This document shows positions 28,223 to 42,772 of a stretch of DNA of 64,000 nt, in pieces. Numbering within the stretch: the stretch's first letter is position 1; the number at the start of each line of letters is the position of its first letter. The notes beneath the pieces were generated by a model. That model did not search any database. It worked only from the letters and a program-made list of their open reading frames with translations, and had not been told where the DNA came from. Both the position numbers and the translations under genes were made by a program. The DNA is from Streptomyces sp. NBC_01275 (GTDB lineage Bacteria > Actinomycetota > Actinomycetes > Streptomycetales > Streptomycetaceae): positions 1,488,001 to 1,552,000 of the forward strand of contig NZ_JAPEOZ010000001.1 of NCBI RefSeq assembly GCF_026340655.1. Reading direction: 5' to 3'.

Positions 28223-29431
28223 CTACAGCCCCGCGGCCTTGCGCAGCGCGTCCACCCGGTCCGTGCGCTCCCACGTGAAGTCGGGCAGCTCGCGGCCGAA
28301 GTGACCGTACGCGGCGGTCTGGGCGTAGATCGGGCGCAGCAGGTCGAGGTCGCGGATGATCGCGGCCGGGCGGAGGTCGAAGACCTCGTCGATGGCCTTC
28401 TCGATCTTCTCGGCGTCGACCTTCGCGGTGCCGAAGGTCTCGACGAACAGGCCCACCGGCTCGGCCTTGCCGATCGCGTAGGCGACCTGGACCTCGCAGC
28501 GCGCGGCGAGGCCCGCGGCGACGACGTTCTTGGCGACCCAGCGCATCGCGTACGCGGCCGAGCGGTCGACCTTGGACGGGTCCTTGCCGGAGAACGCGCC
28601 GCCGCCGTGGCGGGCGAAGCCGCCGTAGGTGTCGATGATGATCTTGCGGCCGGTGAGGCCGGCGTCGCCCATCGGGCCGCCGATCTCGAAGCGGCCGGTC
28701 GGGTTCACCAGCAGGCGGTAGTTGTCGGTGTCGAGCTTGATGCCCTCGTCCAGGAGCGCCTTGAGCTCCGGCTCCACGACGAACTCGCGGATGTCGGGGG
28801 CCAGCAGGGAGTCCAGGTCGATGTCGGAGGCGTGCTGCGAGGAGACGACGACCGTGTCGAGGCGGACGGCCTTGTCGCCGTCGTACTCGATGGTGACCTG
28901 GGTCTTGCCGTCGGGGCGCAGGTAGGGGATCGTCCCGTTCTTGCGGACGTCCGAGAGGCGCTTGGACAGGCGGTGCGCCAGGAAGATCGGCAGCGGCATC
29001 AGGGTCGGCGTCTCGTCGGAGGCGTAGCCGAACATCAGGCCCTGGTCGCCGGCGCCCTGACGGTCCAGTTCGTCGTCGTCGCCCTCGACGCGGTTCTCGT
29101 ACGCCGTGTCGACGCCCTGCGCGATGTCCGGGGACTGCGCGCCGATGGACACCGACACGCCGCAGGAGGCGCCGTCGAAGCCCTTCTTGGAGGAGTCGTA
29201 GCCGATCTCGAGGATCTTGTCGCGCACGAGCTGGGGGATCGGCGCGTAGGCCTTCGTGGTGACCTCACCGGCCACGTGCACCAGACCGGTCGTGATCAGG
29301 GTCTCGACGGCGACCCGGGACGTCGGGTCCTCACGCAGCAGGGCGTCGAGGATGGTGTCGCTGATCTGGTCAGCGATCTTGTCGGGGTGACCCTCGGTCA
29401 CAGACTCCGAAGTGAAAAGGCGACGGGACAC
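28223..29431 (-). CDS. metK: S-adenosylmethionine synthetase
   Basis: This enzyme makes SAM from methionine and ATP; in Streptomyces SAM level also affects antibiotic production and sporulation. The 402 residues carry [12 protein letters not shown] (ATP-binding), [12 protein letters not shown] (signature 1) and [16 protein letters not shown] (signature 2, phosphate-binding). The length is normal. GTG 29431 is preceded by GGGAG. It lies 241 bases downstream of coaBC on the same strand; I saw no SAM riboswitch in that gap. Confidence 0.97.
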   Translation of the reverse strand: MSRRLFTSESVTEGHPDKIADQISDTILDALLREDPTSRVAVETLITTGLVHVAGEVTTKAYAPIPQLVRDKILEIGYDSSKKGFDGASCGVSVSIGAQSPDIAQGVDTAYENRVEGDDDELDRQGAGDQGLMFGYASDETPTLMPLPIFLAHRLSKRLSDVRKNGTIPYLRPDGKTQVTIEYDGDKAVRLDTVVVSSQHASDIDLDSLLAPDIREFVVEPELKALLDEGIKLDTDNYRLLVNPTGRFEIGGPMGDAGLTGRKIIIDTYGGFARHGGGAFSGKDPSKVDRSAAYAMRWVAKNVVAAGLAARCEVQVAYAIGKAEPVGLFVETFGTAKVDAEKIEKAIDEVFDLRPAAIIRDLDLLRPIYAQTAAYGHFGRELPDFTWERTDRVDALRKAAGL

Positions 29432-29672
29432 AACGCTCCCTGGGGTTGCAGCGGCTGCTGGCTGATCATTGGCGGACGCGACGGGAGCTGCGCCCGGCGT
29501 CGTCCGAGAACAGTTTATCGGTCGCGCTCGACCACGGGGTCATCTGTCTCGCCTCTCGGGAGCGCTGTGACCTGCGGCACACGGCATTCTGCCCAATGCC
29601 GCATGCCGTTGGCCAGGGTCGCCACGCCCGAATCGAGCAGGGTTCGAGCGAACGGCGAAGCGCATCAAACAC

Positions 29673-30875
29673 TCAGGTCAGGCGGGACGTCACCAGGTCC
29701 CACACGATTTCGGCCAACGCTTCCTTGGGTCCGTGCGGCACCGGCGTCTCACTGCCGTCGGCCCCCAGCACAAGCGCCTCGTTCTCCTCTGAGCCAAACG
29801 TCTTACGCTCCCCCACCTCGTTCACCACCAGCAGGTCGCACCCTTTGCGACGCAACTTCGCCCGGCCGTTGGCCAGGACGTCGTCCGTCTCCGCGGCGAA
29901 CCCGACGACCACCTGGCCGGGGCGGGCGCGGTCGGCGGAGATCTCCGCGAGGATGTCCGGATTCCGTACGAGCACGAGGGGCTCGGGCTCCTGGCCGTCC
30001 TTCTTCTTGATCTTGCCGGAGGCGTAGGCCGCCGGGCGGAAGTCGGCCACGGCGGCGGCCATGACGACCGCGTCGGCGTCCGCGGCCGCCTTGAGGACCG
30101 CCTCGCGCAGCTGCACCGCCGTGCCGACCTGGACGACGTCCACGCCCGCGGGGTCGCTCAGGCCGGTGTTCGCCGCGACCAGCGTGACCCGGGCGCCGCG
30201 GGCGGCGGCGGTGCGGGCGAGGGCGTAACCCTGCTTGCCGGAGGAGCGGTTGCCGAGGAAGCGGACCGGGTCGAGGGGCTCGCGGGTGCCGCCGGCGCTG
30301 ACCACGACATGCCGGCCGGCGAGATCGGGCTCGCGCACACCCCTGGCCAGGACGCGGCGACAGACCTCGAAGATCTCGGCGGGGTCGGGCAGCCGGCCCT
30401 TGCCCGTGTCGACGCCGGTGAGGCGGCCGACCGCCGGTTCCACGACGACGGCGCCGCGGCGGCGCAGCGTCGCCACGTTCTCCCGGGTGGCCGGGTGTTC
30501 CCACATCTCCGTGTGCATGGCGGGGGCGAAGACCACCGGACAGCGGGCGGTGAGGAGGGTGTTGGTGAGGAGGTCGTCGGCGAGGCCGTGGGCGGCCTTG
30601 GCGAGCAGGTCGGCGGTGGCCGGGGCGACGACCACCAGGTCGGCGTGCTGGCCGATGCGGACGTGCGGGACCTCGTGCACGTCGTCCCAGACCTCGGTGG
30701 AGACGGGGTGGCCGGAGAGGGCGGACCAGGTGGCGGCGCCCACGAAATGCAGCGCGGACGCGGTGGGGACGACCCTGACGTCATGCCCCGACTCGCTCAG
30801 TCTGCGCAGCAGCTCACAGGCCTTGTAGGCGGCGATGCCCCCACTGACGCCCAGCACGACCTTCGGCTTGTCCAC
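29673..30875 (-). CDS. coaBC: Bifunctional phosphopantothenoylcysteine decarboxylase/synthetase
   Basis: This protein carries out two steps of coenzyme A synthesis. The N-terminal CoaC flavoprotein domain (about 1-185) shows GVSGGIAAYKACELLRRL, the catalytic-His region VPHVRIGQHADLVVVAPAT and PAMHTEMWEHP. The C-terminal CoaB domain (about 190-400) shows SAGGTREPLDPVRFLGNRSS, AAVADFRPA and KIKKK, and couples 4'-phosphopantothenate with cysteine using CTP. The full fusion is normal for bacteria. GTG 30875 follows GGGAGAG. Confidence 0.96.
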   Translation of the reverse strand: MDKPKVVLGVSGGIAAYKACELLRRLSESGHDVRVVPTASALHFVGAATWSALSGHPVSTEVWDDVHEVPHVRIGQHADLVVVAPATADLLAKAAHGLADDLLTNTLLTARCPVVFAPAMHTEMWEHPATRENVATLRRRGAVVVEPAVGRLTGVDTGKGRLPDPAEIFEVCRRVLARGVREPDLAGRHVVVSAGGTREPLDPVRFLGNRSSGKQGYALARTAAARGARVTLVAANTGLSDPAGVDVVQVGTAVQLREAVLKAAADADAVVMAAAVADFRPAAYASGKIKKKDGQEPEPLVLVRNPDILAEISADRARPGQVVVGFAAETDDVLANGRAKLRRKGCDLLVVNEVGERKTFGSEENEALVLGADGSETPVPHGPKEALAEIVWDLVTSRLT

Positions 30876-30942
30876 CGTCTCTCCCCGAGCTCGGAAAACG
30901 TACGCCTCGGCACCCGGCGTACGGGTTCATGCTGCACCATCG

Positions 30943-30966
30943 CGGGGGACGACCCCCGCACCCCCG
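30943..30966. repeat. CGGGGG-ACGA-CCCCCG palindromic element, copy 1
   Basis: The 16-base palindrome-like core CGGGGGACGACCCCCG is followed by CACCCCCG. The same core occurs in the opposite orientation at 31921-31936, inside the first codons of gmk, also flanked by a CCCCCG block. Elements of this kind recur around Streptomyces gene starts; function unknown. Confidence 0.7.
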
Positions 30967-30972
30967 AGCAGA

Positions 30973-31007
30973 CCACAGGCCCGGCAGTCGCGCTGCCGGG
31001 CCTGTGG
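30973..31007 (-). terminator. Strong hairpin downstream of rpoZ
   Basis: Perfect 15-base arms CCACAGGCCCGGCAG and CTGCCGGGCCTGTGG with a 5-base loop lie 25 bases beyond the rpoZ stop, ahead of coaBC. No U-tract follows. It probably ends the gmk-rpoZ transcript. Confidence 0.85.
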
Positions 31008-31032
31008 ACAAACCAACTGCAAGCAGAAAATA

Positions 31033-31305
31033 TTACTGCGCCGGGCCCTCAATGGCCTCGGACGTCAGCAGCCCCGCGTTGATCTCGCGCAGGGCGATCG
31101 AGAGCGGCTTCTCGTGGACGTGGGTGTCCACGAGCGGACCGACGTACTCGAGGAGGCCCTCGCCGAGCTGCGAGTAGTACGCGTTGATCTGGCGGGCCCG
31201 CTTGGCCGCGTAGATCACGAGGCTGTACTTCGAGTCGGTGGCCTCGAGGAGCTCGTCGATCGGCGGGTTGATGATGCCCTCGGGCGCGGAGATGGAAGAG
31301 GACAC
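31033..31305 (-). CDS. rpoZ: RNA polymerase omega subunit
   Basis: This 90-residue subunit helps assemble RNA polymerase by holding the beta' C-terminal part. The signature [20 protein letters not shown] followed by [12 protein letters not shown] is diagnostic. In Streptomyces loss of omega impairs antibiotic production and development. It follows gmk by 52 bases and is followed by a strong hairpin. Confidence 0.96.
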   Translation of the reverse strand: MSSSISAPEGIINPPIDELLEATDSKYSLVIYAAKRARQINAYYSQLGEGLLEYVGPLVDTHVHEKPLSIALREINAGLLTSEAIEGPAQ

Positions 31306-31357
31306 GCTCTACCTTCCGATGGATGGGAAAAAACGGTCGTGATCACATAACTCGTGA

Positions 31358-31951
31358 TCACACAACATCCACCAAGGCTAGCAGCTCGCGCGCCACGTCC
31401 TCGACGGAGGTGTTGACCAGGGTCACGTCGAACTCCGGCTCGGCCGCCAGTTCGATCTTCGCCGCCGCCAGGCGGCGCTCGATGACCTCGGGCGGCTCGG
31501 TGCCCCGCCCAGTGAGTCTGCGCACCAGTTCCTCCCAGGAGGGAGGAGCCAGGAACACCAGCCGGGCCTCGGCCATGGACTCGCGGACCTGCCGGGCGCC
31601 CTGGAGGTCGATCTCCAGGAGGACCGGCTCGCCGGCCTCGAGGCGCTGCAGCACAGCGGCTCGAGGCGTGCCATAGCGGTTGCCCGCGAACTCGGCCCAC
31701 TCAAGCAGCTCGCCGTTGGCGATCAGCTTGTCCATCTCGTCGTCGGAGACGAAGAAATAGTGGACTCCGTGCTTCTCTCCGGGGCGGGGCCTACGGGTCG
31801 TCGCCGACACCGAGAGCCAGACCTCGGGGTGTTCCTTGCGCATATGGGCGACGACCGTGCTCTTGCCGACCCCGGAGGGGCCGGAGAGCACGGTCAGCCG
31901 CGGACGTACGTCCGGGGGCTCGGGGGTCGTCCCCCGGAATGTTGCAGCCAT
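31358..31951 (-). CDS. gmk: Guanylate kinase
   Basis: This enzyme phosphorylates GMP to GDP with ATP. The 197 residues show the P-loop [10 protein letters not shown] at about 23-32, the GMP-binding [20 protein letters not shown] and the [10 protein letters not shown] segment. The first 17 residues ([17 protein letters not shown]) precede the usual start of the fold and are partly encoded by a recurrent GC palindrome (31921-31936). It lies between sIHF and rpoZ, all on the minus strand. Confidence 0.95.
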   Translation of the reverse strand: MAATFRGTTPEPPDVRPRLTVLSGPSGVGKSTVVAHMRKEHPEVWLSVSATTRRPRPGEKHGVHYFFVSDDEMDKLIANGELLEWAEFAGNRYGTPRAAVLQRLEAGEPVLLEIDLQGARQVRESMAEARLVFLAPPSWEELVRRLTGRGTEPPEVIERRLAAAKIELAAEPEFDVTLVNTSVEDVARELLALVDVV

Positions 31952-32011
31952 GCAGCGATTATTCCAGCAATCCCGGAGTGCCCGGGACTCCCTTCCCGCC
32001 AGGGCGGGGGA

Positions 32012-32335
32012 TCAGGAGCCGGTGCTGCCGAACTCACGCTCCAGCGAGGCGATCTGGTTGGAGCCGAGACCACGCACACGGCGGCTCTCGGAGATGCCGA
32101 GTCGCTCCATGATCTGCTTGGCACGGACCTTGCCGACGCCGGGCAGCGACTCCAGCAGGGCGGAGACCTTCATCTTGCCGATGACGTCGTTTTCCTGACC
32201 CTGCTTGATGACCTCGTGAAGAGAGGCGCCGGAGTGCTTGAGTCGATTCTTGACCTCGGCCCGCTCCCGGCGAGCCGCGGCGGCCTTTTCGAGCGCGGCT
32301 GCGCGCTGTTCGGGGGTAAGGGGCGGAAGAGCCAC
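32012..32335 (-). CDS. sihF: Actinobacterial integration host factor (sIHF/mIHF)
   Basis: This 107-residue nucleoid-associated protein is unrelated to the HU/IHF fold. It is the Streptomyces sIHF, matching mycobacterial mIHF: a long N-terminal helix (TPEQRAAALEKAAAARRERA), then the helix-two-turn-helix segment SLPGVGKVRAKQIMERLGI that contacts the DNA backbone. It compacts the chromosome and affects sporulation and antibiotic synthesis. GTG 32335 gives exactly the known length; longer in-frame starts are unsupported. It sits 60 bases upstream of gmk. Confidence 0.95.
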   Translation of the reverse strand: MALPPLTPEQRAAALEKAAAARRERAEVKNRLKHSGASLHEVIKQGQENDVIGKMKVSALLESLPGVGKVRAKQIMERLGISESRRVRGLGSNQIASLEREFGSTGS

Positions 32336-32613
32336 GCCTACGTCACCTCGGATGTCGAACTGTCGGATACGGACCGGTGAGGAACCTAGTAGCCCCACAC
32401 GCGGTGAGCCACGAGCAACACGCTTGCCCGTTCACTCTCCGTCGGAGACTAGCGGCCAACTCCGCCGGAGTCAGCGAGAACAGCGGAAAAGTCCTGGTCA
32501 GCCTCCGTCAGGCCGGACATTTAGGGCATAGTGCCCGAGATTTGAGGATGTATTCAGACTCAGGCGCACCCCGGACCGTCCGCGGAAGGTCCGGACCGGG
32601 CGGCCCGACGCCC

Positions 32614-33456
32614 TCAGCCGGCCGCCACAGCGGCCCGGACCTCCTGCGCGAACCGATCCGCGGCGTCACGCAGCGCGACCACGTCGGGACCGTGCCGGAG
32701 CACACCGCGGCTGACGTTCGGCACGACATTGCGCACCGCCGACCCGAACACCCGGGGCAGATCGGCCGGGGTCGCCCCCTGGGCGCCGATGCCGGGGGCC
32801 AGGAGCGGACCGTTGACGTCGAGGTCGTACGCCGACAGATCGCCCAGCGTGGCGCCGACGACCGCCCCGAAGGAGCCCAGCGGCTCCTCCCCCGCGTTCT
32901 CGGCCGCCAGGTGCGCCAGCATCGTCGCGCCCACGTTCCGCCCGTCCGCGCGCACCGCGTGCTGCACCTCGCCGCCCTCCGGGTTGGAGGTCAGCGCCAG
33001 CACGAACAGCCCGGCGCCGCTCTCGCGCGCCAGCGCGACCGCCGGCGACAGGGACCCGTAGCCGAGGTACGGCGAGACGGTGAGGGCGTCGGAGAACAGC
33101 GGGGCGTCCTTGTGCAGGAAGGACTCGGCGTACGCGGCCATGGTCGAGCCGATGTCGCCGCGCTTGGCGTCCATCACGACCAGCGCGCCGGCCGCCCGGG
33201 CCTCCTGCACCGACGTCTCCAGCACCGCGATCCCGCGCGAGCCGAAGCGCTCGAAGAAGGCGCTCTGCGGCTTCAGGACGGCGACCCGGCCGGCCAGGGC
33301 CTCGACGACCGTGCGGCTGAACCGCTCCAGACCGGCCACGTCGTCGTTCAGCCCCCACTCGGCGAGCAGGGCGGCATGCGGATCGATGCCGACGCACAGC
33401 GGGCCGCGCTCGTCCATGACACGGCGCAGCCGTGCGCCGAAGGGCTCCAGACTCAT
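32614..33456 (-). CDS. pyrF: Orotidine 5'-phosphate decarboxylase
   Basis: This enzyme carries out the last step of UMP synthesis, decarboxylation of OMP. The 280-residue protein is of the longer (type 2) form common in actinobacteria. [14 protein letters not shown] carries the catalytic Lys/Asp, CVGIDPH the N-terminal substrate site and GIGAQGATP the phosphate-binding loop. Its start overlaps the pyrD stop (ATGA), showing coupling. It is the last gene of the pyr operon; about 280 bases separate it from sIHF. Confidence 0.95.
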   Translation of the reverse strand: MSLEPFGARLRRVMDERGPLCVGIDPHAALLAEWGLNDDVAGLERFSRTVVEALAGRVAVLKPQSAFFERFGSRGIAVLETSVQEARAAGALVVMDAKRGDIGSTMAAYAESFLHKDAPLFSDALTVSPYLGYGSLSPAVALARESGAGLFVLALTSNPEGGEVQHAVRADGRNVGATMLAHLAAENAGEEPLGSFGAVVGATLGDLSAYDLDVNGPLLAPGIGAQGATPADLPRVFGSAVRNVVPNVSRGVLRHGPDVVALRDAADRFAQEVRAAVAAG

Positions 33457-34559
33457 GCCGTCTTCCTCACGTCGGCGCCGACCGCGTCGGCGAGGGTGGC
33501 GTACGGGCTCGTGCGCAGGCGGGCGGCGAGGCCCTTGTGGATCGCGCGGCCCCAGAAGGGCCCCTCGTAGATGAAGGCGCTGTAGCCCTGGACCAGCGTG
33601 GCGCCGGCCAGGATGCGCTGCCAGGCGTCCTCCGCGTTCTCGACGCCGCCCACGCCCACGAGGGTGATCCGGTCGCCCACACGCGCGTAGAGGCGACGCA
33701 GCACCTCCAGGGAGCGCGCCTTCAGCGGCGCCCCCGACAGACCGCCGACCTCCTTCACCAGCGAGGGTTCGGAAGTCAGACCGAGGCTCTCGCGCGCGAT
33801 GGTGGTGTTCGTGGCGATGATCCCGTCCAGACCGAGCTCCACGGCCAGGTCGGCGACGGCGTCGACGTCCTCGTCGGCCAGGTCCGGGGCGATCTTCACG
33901 AGCAGCGGGACCCGGCGCGAGGTCACCGCACGGTCGGCGGCCTCCCGGACGGCGCTCAGCAGCGGCCGCAGATGGTCCACCGCCTGCAGGTTGCGCAGGC
34001 CGGGCGTGTTCGGGGACGAGACGTTCACGACGAGATAGTCGGCGTACGGCGCGAGCCGCTCGGTCGACTTCACGTAGTCGCCGACGGCCTCGTCCTCCGG
34101 CACGACCTTGGTCTTGCCGATGTTGACGCCCACGACGGTCCTGAAGACGGCCTCACGGGAGGCCAGGCGGGCCGCGACGGCCAGCGAGCCCTCGTTGTTG
34201 AAGCCCATGCGGTTGATGAGCGCCCGGTCCTTCACGAGCCGGAACAGCCGCTTCTTGGGGTTGCCGGGCTGCGGCTCCCCGGTGACCGTGCCGATCTCGA
34301 CGTGGTCGAAGCCGAGCATCGCCATGCCGTCGATCGCGACGGCGTTCTTGTCGAAGCCTGCGGCGAGCCCGAACGGGCCGTGCATGCGCAGTCCGAAGGC
34401 CTCGGTGCGCAGCTCCTTGTGGCGGGGGGCGAGCGCGGCCGCGACGAACGTGCGCAGCACCGGGACGCGGACGGCGAGCCGGATCCAGCGGAAGGCCAGG
34501 TGGTGCGCCTGCTCGGGGTCCATCCGTCGGAAAACCAGACGGAAGAAGAACTTGTACAT
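33453..34559 (-). CDS. pyrD: Dihydroorotate dehydrogenase (quinone), class 2
   Basis: This membrane-associated FMN enzyme oxidises dihydroorotate to orotate with quinone. The 368 residues include the class-2 N-terminal amphipathic extension ([22 protein letters not shown]), [26 protein letters not shown] with the catalytic Ser, and [22 protein letters not shown] 34559 has GAGGA 7 bases upstream. The frame stays open into carB, but the upstream ATG at 34625 lacks an SD sequence. Confidence 0.95.
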   Translation of the reverse strand: MYKFFFRLVFRRMDPEQAHHLAFRWIRLAVRVPVLRTFVAAALAPRHKELRTEAFGLRMHGPFGLAAGFDKNAVAIDGMAMLGFDHVEIGTVTGEPQPGNPKKRLFRLVKDRALINRMGFNNEGSLAVAARLASREAVFRTVVGVNIGKTKVVPEDEAVGDYVKSTERLAPYADYLVVNVSSPNTPGLRNLQAVDHLRPLLSAVREAADRAVTSRRVPLLVKIAPDLADEDVDAVADLAVELGLDGIIATNTTIARESLGLTSEPSLVKEVGGLSGAPLKARSLEVLRRLYARVGDRITLVGVGGVENAEDAWQRILAGATLVQGYSAFIYEGPFWGRAIHKGLAARLRTSPYATLADAVGADVRKTA

Positions 34560-34581
34560 CTCTGTGTCCTCTTGAAGCCTC

Positions 34582-34625
34582 ATGAAGAGGGGGACACCGT
34601 TTCCGATGCCCCCCTCTCTCTTCAT
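34582..34625 (-). promoter_or_regulatory. Intercistronic hairpin between carB and pyrD
   Basis: ATGAAGAG and CTCTTCAT pair as outer stem (8 bp), continued by GGGG/CCCC after a three-base bulge. It occupies most of the 71 bases between the carB stop and the pyrD start. It could be an RNA-processing or partial termination site; no function is shown. Confidence 0.4.
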
Positions 34626-34630
34626 GGCTG

Positions 34631-37931
<3,301 letters not shown>

Positions 37932-37939
<8 letters not shown>

Positions 37940-39089
37940 GCTGGCCCTCCATCAGGACTGTGTCCATCAAAGACGTGAAGCGGTCGAACAGGTAGGCGGC
38001 GTCGTGCGGGCCCGCTGCCGCTTCGGGGTGGTACTGGACGGAGAAGGCCGGCTGGTCGAGCAGCTGCAGCCCCTCCACTACGTTGTCGTTGAGGCAGACG
38101 TGCGAGACCTCGACGCGGCCGAACTCCGTGTCGCTGATCTGGTCGAGTGGCGCGTCCACGGCGAAGCCGTGGTTGTGCGCGGTGACCTCGACCTTGCCGG
38201 TCGTACGGTCCTGGACCGGCTGGTTGATGCCCCGGTGGCCGTACTTCAGCTTGTAGGTGCCGAAGCCGAGGGCGCGGCCGAGGATCTGGTTGCCGAAGCA
38301 GATGCCGAAGAGCGGCGTCCTGCGCCGGAGGACGGCCGTCATCAGGGCGACGGGACCGTCGGCCGTGGCCGGGTCGCCGGGTCCGTTGGAGAAGAAGACT
38401 CCGTCCGGGGAGACGGCGTACACGTCCTCCTCGGTCGCGGTCGCGGGCAGCACGTGCACCTCGATGCCCCGCTCGGCCATGCGGTGCGGGGTCATGCCCT
38501 TGATGCCGAGGTCGACGGCGGCGACGGTGAACCTCTTCTCGCCGACCGCCGGGACGACGTACGCCTCCTTGGTGGCGACCTCTTCGTAGAGGCTCGCGCC
38601 CTTCATGTGCGGCTGGGCCTGCACGCGCGCGAGGAGCTCGGCGTCGGCGGCGATCGCCTCGCCGGAGAAGACGCCGGCGCGCATGGAGCCGCGCTCGCGC
38701 AGATGGCGGGTCAGCGCGCGCGTGTCGATGCCGGAGATCCCGACGACGCCCTGCTCGACCAGCTCGTCGTCCAGGGAGCGCTTGGAGCGCCAGTTGGAGG
38801 GCACGCGCGCGGGGTCGCGCACGACGTAACCGGACACCCAGATGCGGCTCGACTCGTCGTCCTCGTCGTTCCAGCCGGTGTTGCCGATCTGCGGGGCGGT
38901 CGCAACGACGATCTGTCGGTCGTACGACGGGTCGGTGAGGGTCTCCTGGTAGCCGGTCATGCCGGTGGAGAACACCGCTTCGCCGAAGGTCTCCCCCACG
39001 GCCCCGAAGGCCCGGCCGCGGAAGATCCGGCCGTCCTCCAGGACGAGTACGGCGGGAGTTTTGGCGGCTCCCCTGGTGGAGGTCGTCAT
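37932..39089 (-). CDS. carA: Carbamoyl-phosphate synthase small subunit (glutaminase)
   Basis: This class I glutamine amidotransferase subunit supplies ammonia to CarB. The 385 residues have the N-terminal small-subunit domain ([20 protein letters not shown]) and the C-terminal glutaminase with nucleophile Cys in [13 protein letters not shown]. The usual LGHQ is FGNQ here, an actinobacterial variant. The catalytic His/Glu is in [16 protein letters not shown] 39089 overlaps the previous stop (ATGA). The frame is open upstream but starts here by family comparison. Confidence 0.96.
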
Positions 39090-39655
39090 CGTGCGCCTTC
39101 CGTAGTGTTGTTCTTGATCATGGAGTTGATGGCGTCGACCCACTCGGTGTGCTCGGCCGCCGTGTCCGAGCGGAACCCGGAGTCGATCAGCTTGTCGCCG
39201 TGCGCCCAGGTCACCACGAGCAGCCCGCCCTCGGTGAGGACCTTGCCGGCGATGCCCTTGCCGAGCAGCGCCTCGCGCAGCGCGCCGACGGGGATGAAGA
39301 AGTCGGTCGCGCCGGGGCGGACGACGTCCAGGCCCGCGTCCGTCAGGGTGAGCTCGACCCGGCTGCGGGCGCCCAGGCCGTGCGCCACGATGCGGTCGAG
39401 CCACTGACCGGCGGTGGTGGAGCCGTGGTAGCGGCCGCTCATGCTCAGTCTGGCCGGGCCGAGGTCGTCCGGCGCGCTGGGCAGCTCGGGGAGGTCGCCC
39501 TGGAGCGTGCCGCGCCACTTCCAGCCCTCGCGCATCAGCCAGTAGACGAGCGCGACGAACAGGCCGAGCCCGACCACCCAGCCGACCCGGGCGGCCCAGT
39601 CGGTCACTTGGGCCGATTCCTTCTCGGCCGCGAGCAGAAGTGCAGCAGATGTCAC
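39086..39655 (-). CDS. PH-like domain membrane protein within the pyr operon
   Basis: This 189-residue protein is found in the same place in other streptomycetes. It has one N-terminal membrane helix ([18 protein letters not shown]) and a cytoplasmic domain resembling bacterial PH-like folds: [22 protein letters not shown], then [24 protein letters not shown]. It is coupled on both sides, with GTGA overlap with pyrC and ATGA with carA, which ties its expression to pyrimidine synthesis. Its role is unknown. Sometimes labelled a transporter, but the single helix argues against that. Confidence 0.85.
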   Translation of the reverse strand: MTSAALLLAAEKESAQVTDWAARVGWVVGLGLFVALVYWLMREGWKWRGTLQGDLPELPSAPDDLGPARLSMSGRYHGSTTAGQWLDRIVAHGLGARSRVELTLTDAGLDVVRPGATDFFIPVGALREALLGKGIAGKVLTEGGLLVVTWAHGDKLIDSGFRSDTAAEHTEWVDAINSMIKNNTTEGAR

Positions 39656-40938
39656 GTGAGCTTCCCGTCGACGAGCGTGGCCTTGCCCCGGAGCCAGGTG
39701 TGCGTCACACGGCCCGGCAGCTCACGCCCCTCGTACGGGGTGTTCCGGCTGCGCGAGGCGAAGCCCGCGGGGTCCACGGACCCACGGTATTCCGTGTCGA
39801 CGAGCGTGAGGTTGGCGGGCTCACCTGCCGAGACGGGGCGACCGTGCCCCTTCGCCCGCCCGATCCCGGCGGGCTTGAAGGACATGCGGTCGGCGACCCC
39901 GGCCCAGTCCAGCAGGCCCGTCTCCACCATCGTCTCCTGGACCACTGACAACGCGGTCTCCAGGCCGACCATGCCCATGGCGGCCGCGGCCCACTCGCAG
40001 TCCTTGTCCTCGTGCGGGTGCGGGGCGTGGTCGGTGGCGACGATGTCGATCGTGCCGTCGGCGAGCGCCTCGCGCAGGGCGAGCACGTCCCGCTCGGTGC
40101 GCAGCGGCGGGTTCACCTTGTAGACCGGGTTGTAGCTGCGCACCAGCTCGTCGGTGAGGAGCAGGTGGTGCGGGGTGACCTCGGCGGTGACGTCGATGCC
40201 GCGGGACTTGGCCCAGCGGACGATCTCGACGGACCCGGCGGTGGAGAGGTGGCAGATGTGGACGCGGGAGCCGACGTGCTCGGCGAGCAGGACATCTCGG
40301 GCGATGATCGATTCTTCGGCGACCGCGGGCCAGCCCCCGAGCCCCAGCTCGGCGGAGACGACGCCCTCGTTCATCTGGGCGCCCTCGGTCAGCCGCGGCT
40401 CCTGCGCGTGCTGGGCGACGACCCCGCCGAAGGCCTTCACGTACTCCAGCGCCCGGCGCATGATCACGGCGTCGTCGACGCACTTGCCGTCGTCGGAGAA
40501 GACGGTGACCCCGGCGGCCGACTCGTGCATGGCGCCCAGCTCGGCGAGCTTGCGGCCCTCCAGGCCGACGGTGACGGCGCCGATGGGCTGCACGTCGCAG
40601 TAGCCGTGCTCCCGGCCGAGCCGGTAGACCTGCTCGACGACGCCGGCGGTGTCGGCCACGGGGAAGGTGTTGGCCATGGCGAAGACGGCCGTGTACCCGC
40701 CGGAGGCGGCCGCGCGGGTACCCGTCAGAACCGTCTCGGAGTCCTCGCGGCCCGGCTCGCGCAGATGGGTGTGCAGGTCGACGAGCCCCGGCAGCAGCAC
40801 CTTGCCGGCGGCCTCGACGACCTCGGCGCCCTCGTCCGAGAGGCCCGTGCCGACCGCCTCGATGACCGTGCCGTCGATCAGCACGTCCTGCGGCTCACCG
40901 CCGAGCACCTTCGCACCACGGATCAGGATCTTGCTCAT
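39652..40938 (-). CDS. pyrC: Dihydroorotase
   Basis: This zinc enzyme cyclises carbamoyl aspartate to dihydroorotate. The 428 residues are of the class I type: [17 protein letters not shown] carries the H-x-H metal motif, [10 protein letters not shown] and [14 protein letters not shown] further metal histidines, and [10 protein letters not shown] the catalytic Asp. It lies 4 bases after pyrB and overlaps the PH-like gene. Confidence 0.96.
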   Translation of the reverse strand: MSKILIRGAKVLGGEPQDVLIDGTVIEAVGTGLSDEGAEVVEAAGKVLLPGLVDLHTHLREPGREDSETVLTGTRAAASGGYTAVFAMANTFPVADTAGVVEQVYRLGREHGYCDVQPIGAVTVGLEGRKLAELGAMHESAAGVTVFSDDGKCVDDAVIMRRALEYVKAFGGVVAQHAQEPRLTEGAQMNEGVVSAELGLGGWPAVAEESIIARDVLLAEHVGSRVHICHLSTAGSVEIVRWAKSRGIDVTAEVTPHHLLLTDELVRSYNPVYKVNPPLRTERDVLALREALADGTIDIVATDHAPHPHEDKDCEWAAAAMGMVGLETALSVVQETMVETGLLDWAGVADRMSFKPAGIGRAKGHGRPVSAGEPANLTLVDTEYRGSVDPAGFASRSRNTPYEGRELPGRVTHTWLRGKATLVDGKLT

Positions 40939-40942
40939 GTTC

Positions 40943-41923
40943 TTACTTCTCCTCGGTGGTGCGGGCGTGGCTGACGGCGGGTTCGTTGCCGCCCAGGAGC
41001 AGGTACAGCACGGCCATCCGGATGGACACGCCGTTGGCGACCTGCTCGACGACGGTGCAGCGGTCGGAGTCGGCGACCTCGGCGGTGATCTCCATGCCGC
41101 GGACCATCGGGCCGGGGTGCATCACGATGGCGTGCTCGGGCATCCGCGCCATCCGGTCGCCGTCGAGGCCGTAGCGCCGCGAGTACTCGCGCTCGGTCGG
41201 GAAGAACGCGGCGTTCATCCGCTCGCGCTGCACCCGCAGCATCATCACGGCGTCGGACTTGGGAAGCGTGCTGTCGAGGTCGTACGACACCTCGCAGGGC
41301 CAGGACTCGATGCCGACCGGCACCAGGGTGGGCGGAGCGACCAGGGTGACCTGGGCGCCGAGGGTGTGCAGCAGGTCGACGTTGGAGCGGGCGACCCGGC
41401 TGTGCAGGACGTCGCCGACGATGGTGATGCGCCGGCCGGAGAGGTCCTGGCCGATCCCGGCGTCCCGGCCGATGAGGCGGCGGCGCATGGTGAAGGCGTC
41501 CAGGAGGGCCTGGGTGGGGTGCTGGTGGGTGCCGTCGCCCGCGTTGATGACGACGGCGTCGATCCAGTCGGAGGTGGCCAGCCGGTACGGCGCGCCGGAG
41601 GCGCCGTGGCGGATGACGACGGCGTCGACGCCCATCGCCTCCAGCGTCTGCGCGGTGTCCTTGAGGGACTCGCCCTTGGAGACCGAGGACCCCTTGGCGG
41701 AGAAGTTGATGACGTCCGCGGACAGCCGCTTCTCAGCGGCCTCGAAGGAGATCCGGGTCCGGGTGGAGTCCTCGAAGAAGAGGTTGACGATCGTGCGGCC
41801 GCGCAGGGTCGGCAGCTTCTTGATGGGCCGGTCGGCGACGCGGGCCATCTCCTCCGCGGTGTCGAGGATCAGCACGGCGTCGTCGCGGGTGAGGTCGGCG
41901 GCCGAGATGAGATGACGCTGCAT
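40943..41923 (-). CDS. pyrB: Aspartate carbamoyltransferase catalytic subunit
   Basis: This enzyme condenses carbamoyl phosphate with aspartate in the committed step of pyrimidine synthesis. The 326 residues show [19 protein letters not shown] (carbamoyl-phosphate loop), [20 protein letters not shown] and [12 protein letters not shown]. There is no pyrI regulatory-chain gene, as usual outside the enterics. It is the second gene of the operon, 105 bases after pyrR. Confidence 0.96.
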   Translation of the reverse strand: MQRHLISAADLTRDDAVLILDTAEEMARVADRPIKKLPTLRGRTIVNLFFEDSTRTRISFEAAEKRLSADVINFSAKGSSVSKGESLKDTAQTLEAMGVDAVVIRHGASGAPYRLATSDWIDAVVINAGDGTHQHPTQALLDAFTMRRRLIGRDAGIGQDLSGRRITIVGDVLHSRVARSNVDLLHTLGAQVTLVAPPTLVPVGIESWPCEVSYDLDSTLPKSDAVMMLRVQRERMNAAFFPTEREYSRRYGLDGDRMARMPEHAIVMHPGPMVRGMEITAEVADSDRCTVVEQVANGVSIRMAVLYLLLGGNEPAVSHARTTEEK

Positions 41924-42028
41924 CTGTCAGGCTCCGTAAGTCCGTGAGGCAGAGAAGAATGCGGGAGATTCCGGGCAGTCAGGGGCACGGCGAAGGGACG
42001 CGCGGCGCAGAGGCCGCACGCACGCGTG

Positions 42029-42660
<632 letters not shown>

Positions 42661-42772
42661 AAGGACGTCGGATTTGCGCCATCCACGGTAGCAGGCCGGG
42701 GAGCACCCCCGATCACCCCCCTGGCCTAATCGGCCATCGGTACCACGGAAGAGTCGGTGTGGACCATTCGGC

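Noticed and set aside
29432-29672. Possible SAM riboswitch upstream of metK
   Set aside because: I found no known SAM aptamer core in the 241 bases and no terminator/antiterminator pair.
41950-41970. GTCCGTGAGGCAGAGAAG on the + strand between pyrR and pyrB resembles the PyrR loop
   Set aside because: It is on the strand opposite to the pyr transcript and lacks one base of the UCC-N-G-N-GAGGC core; likely chance.
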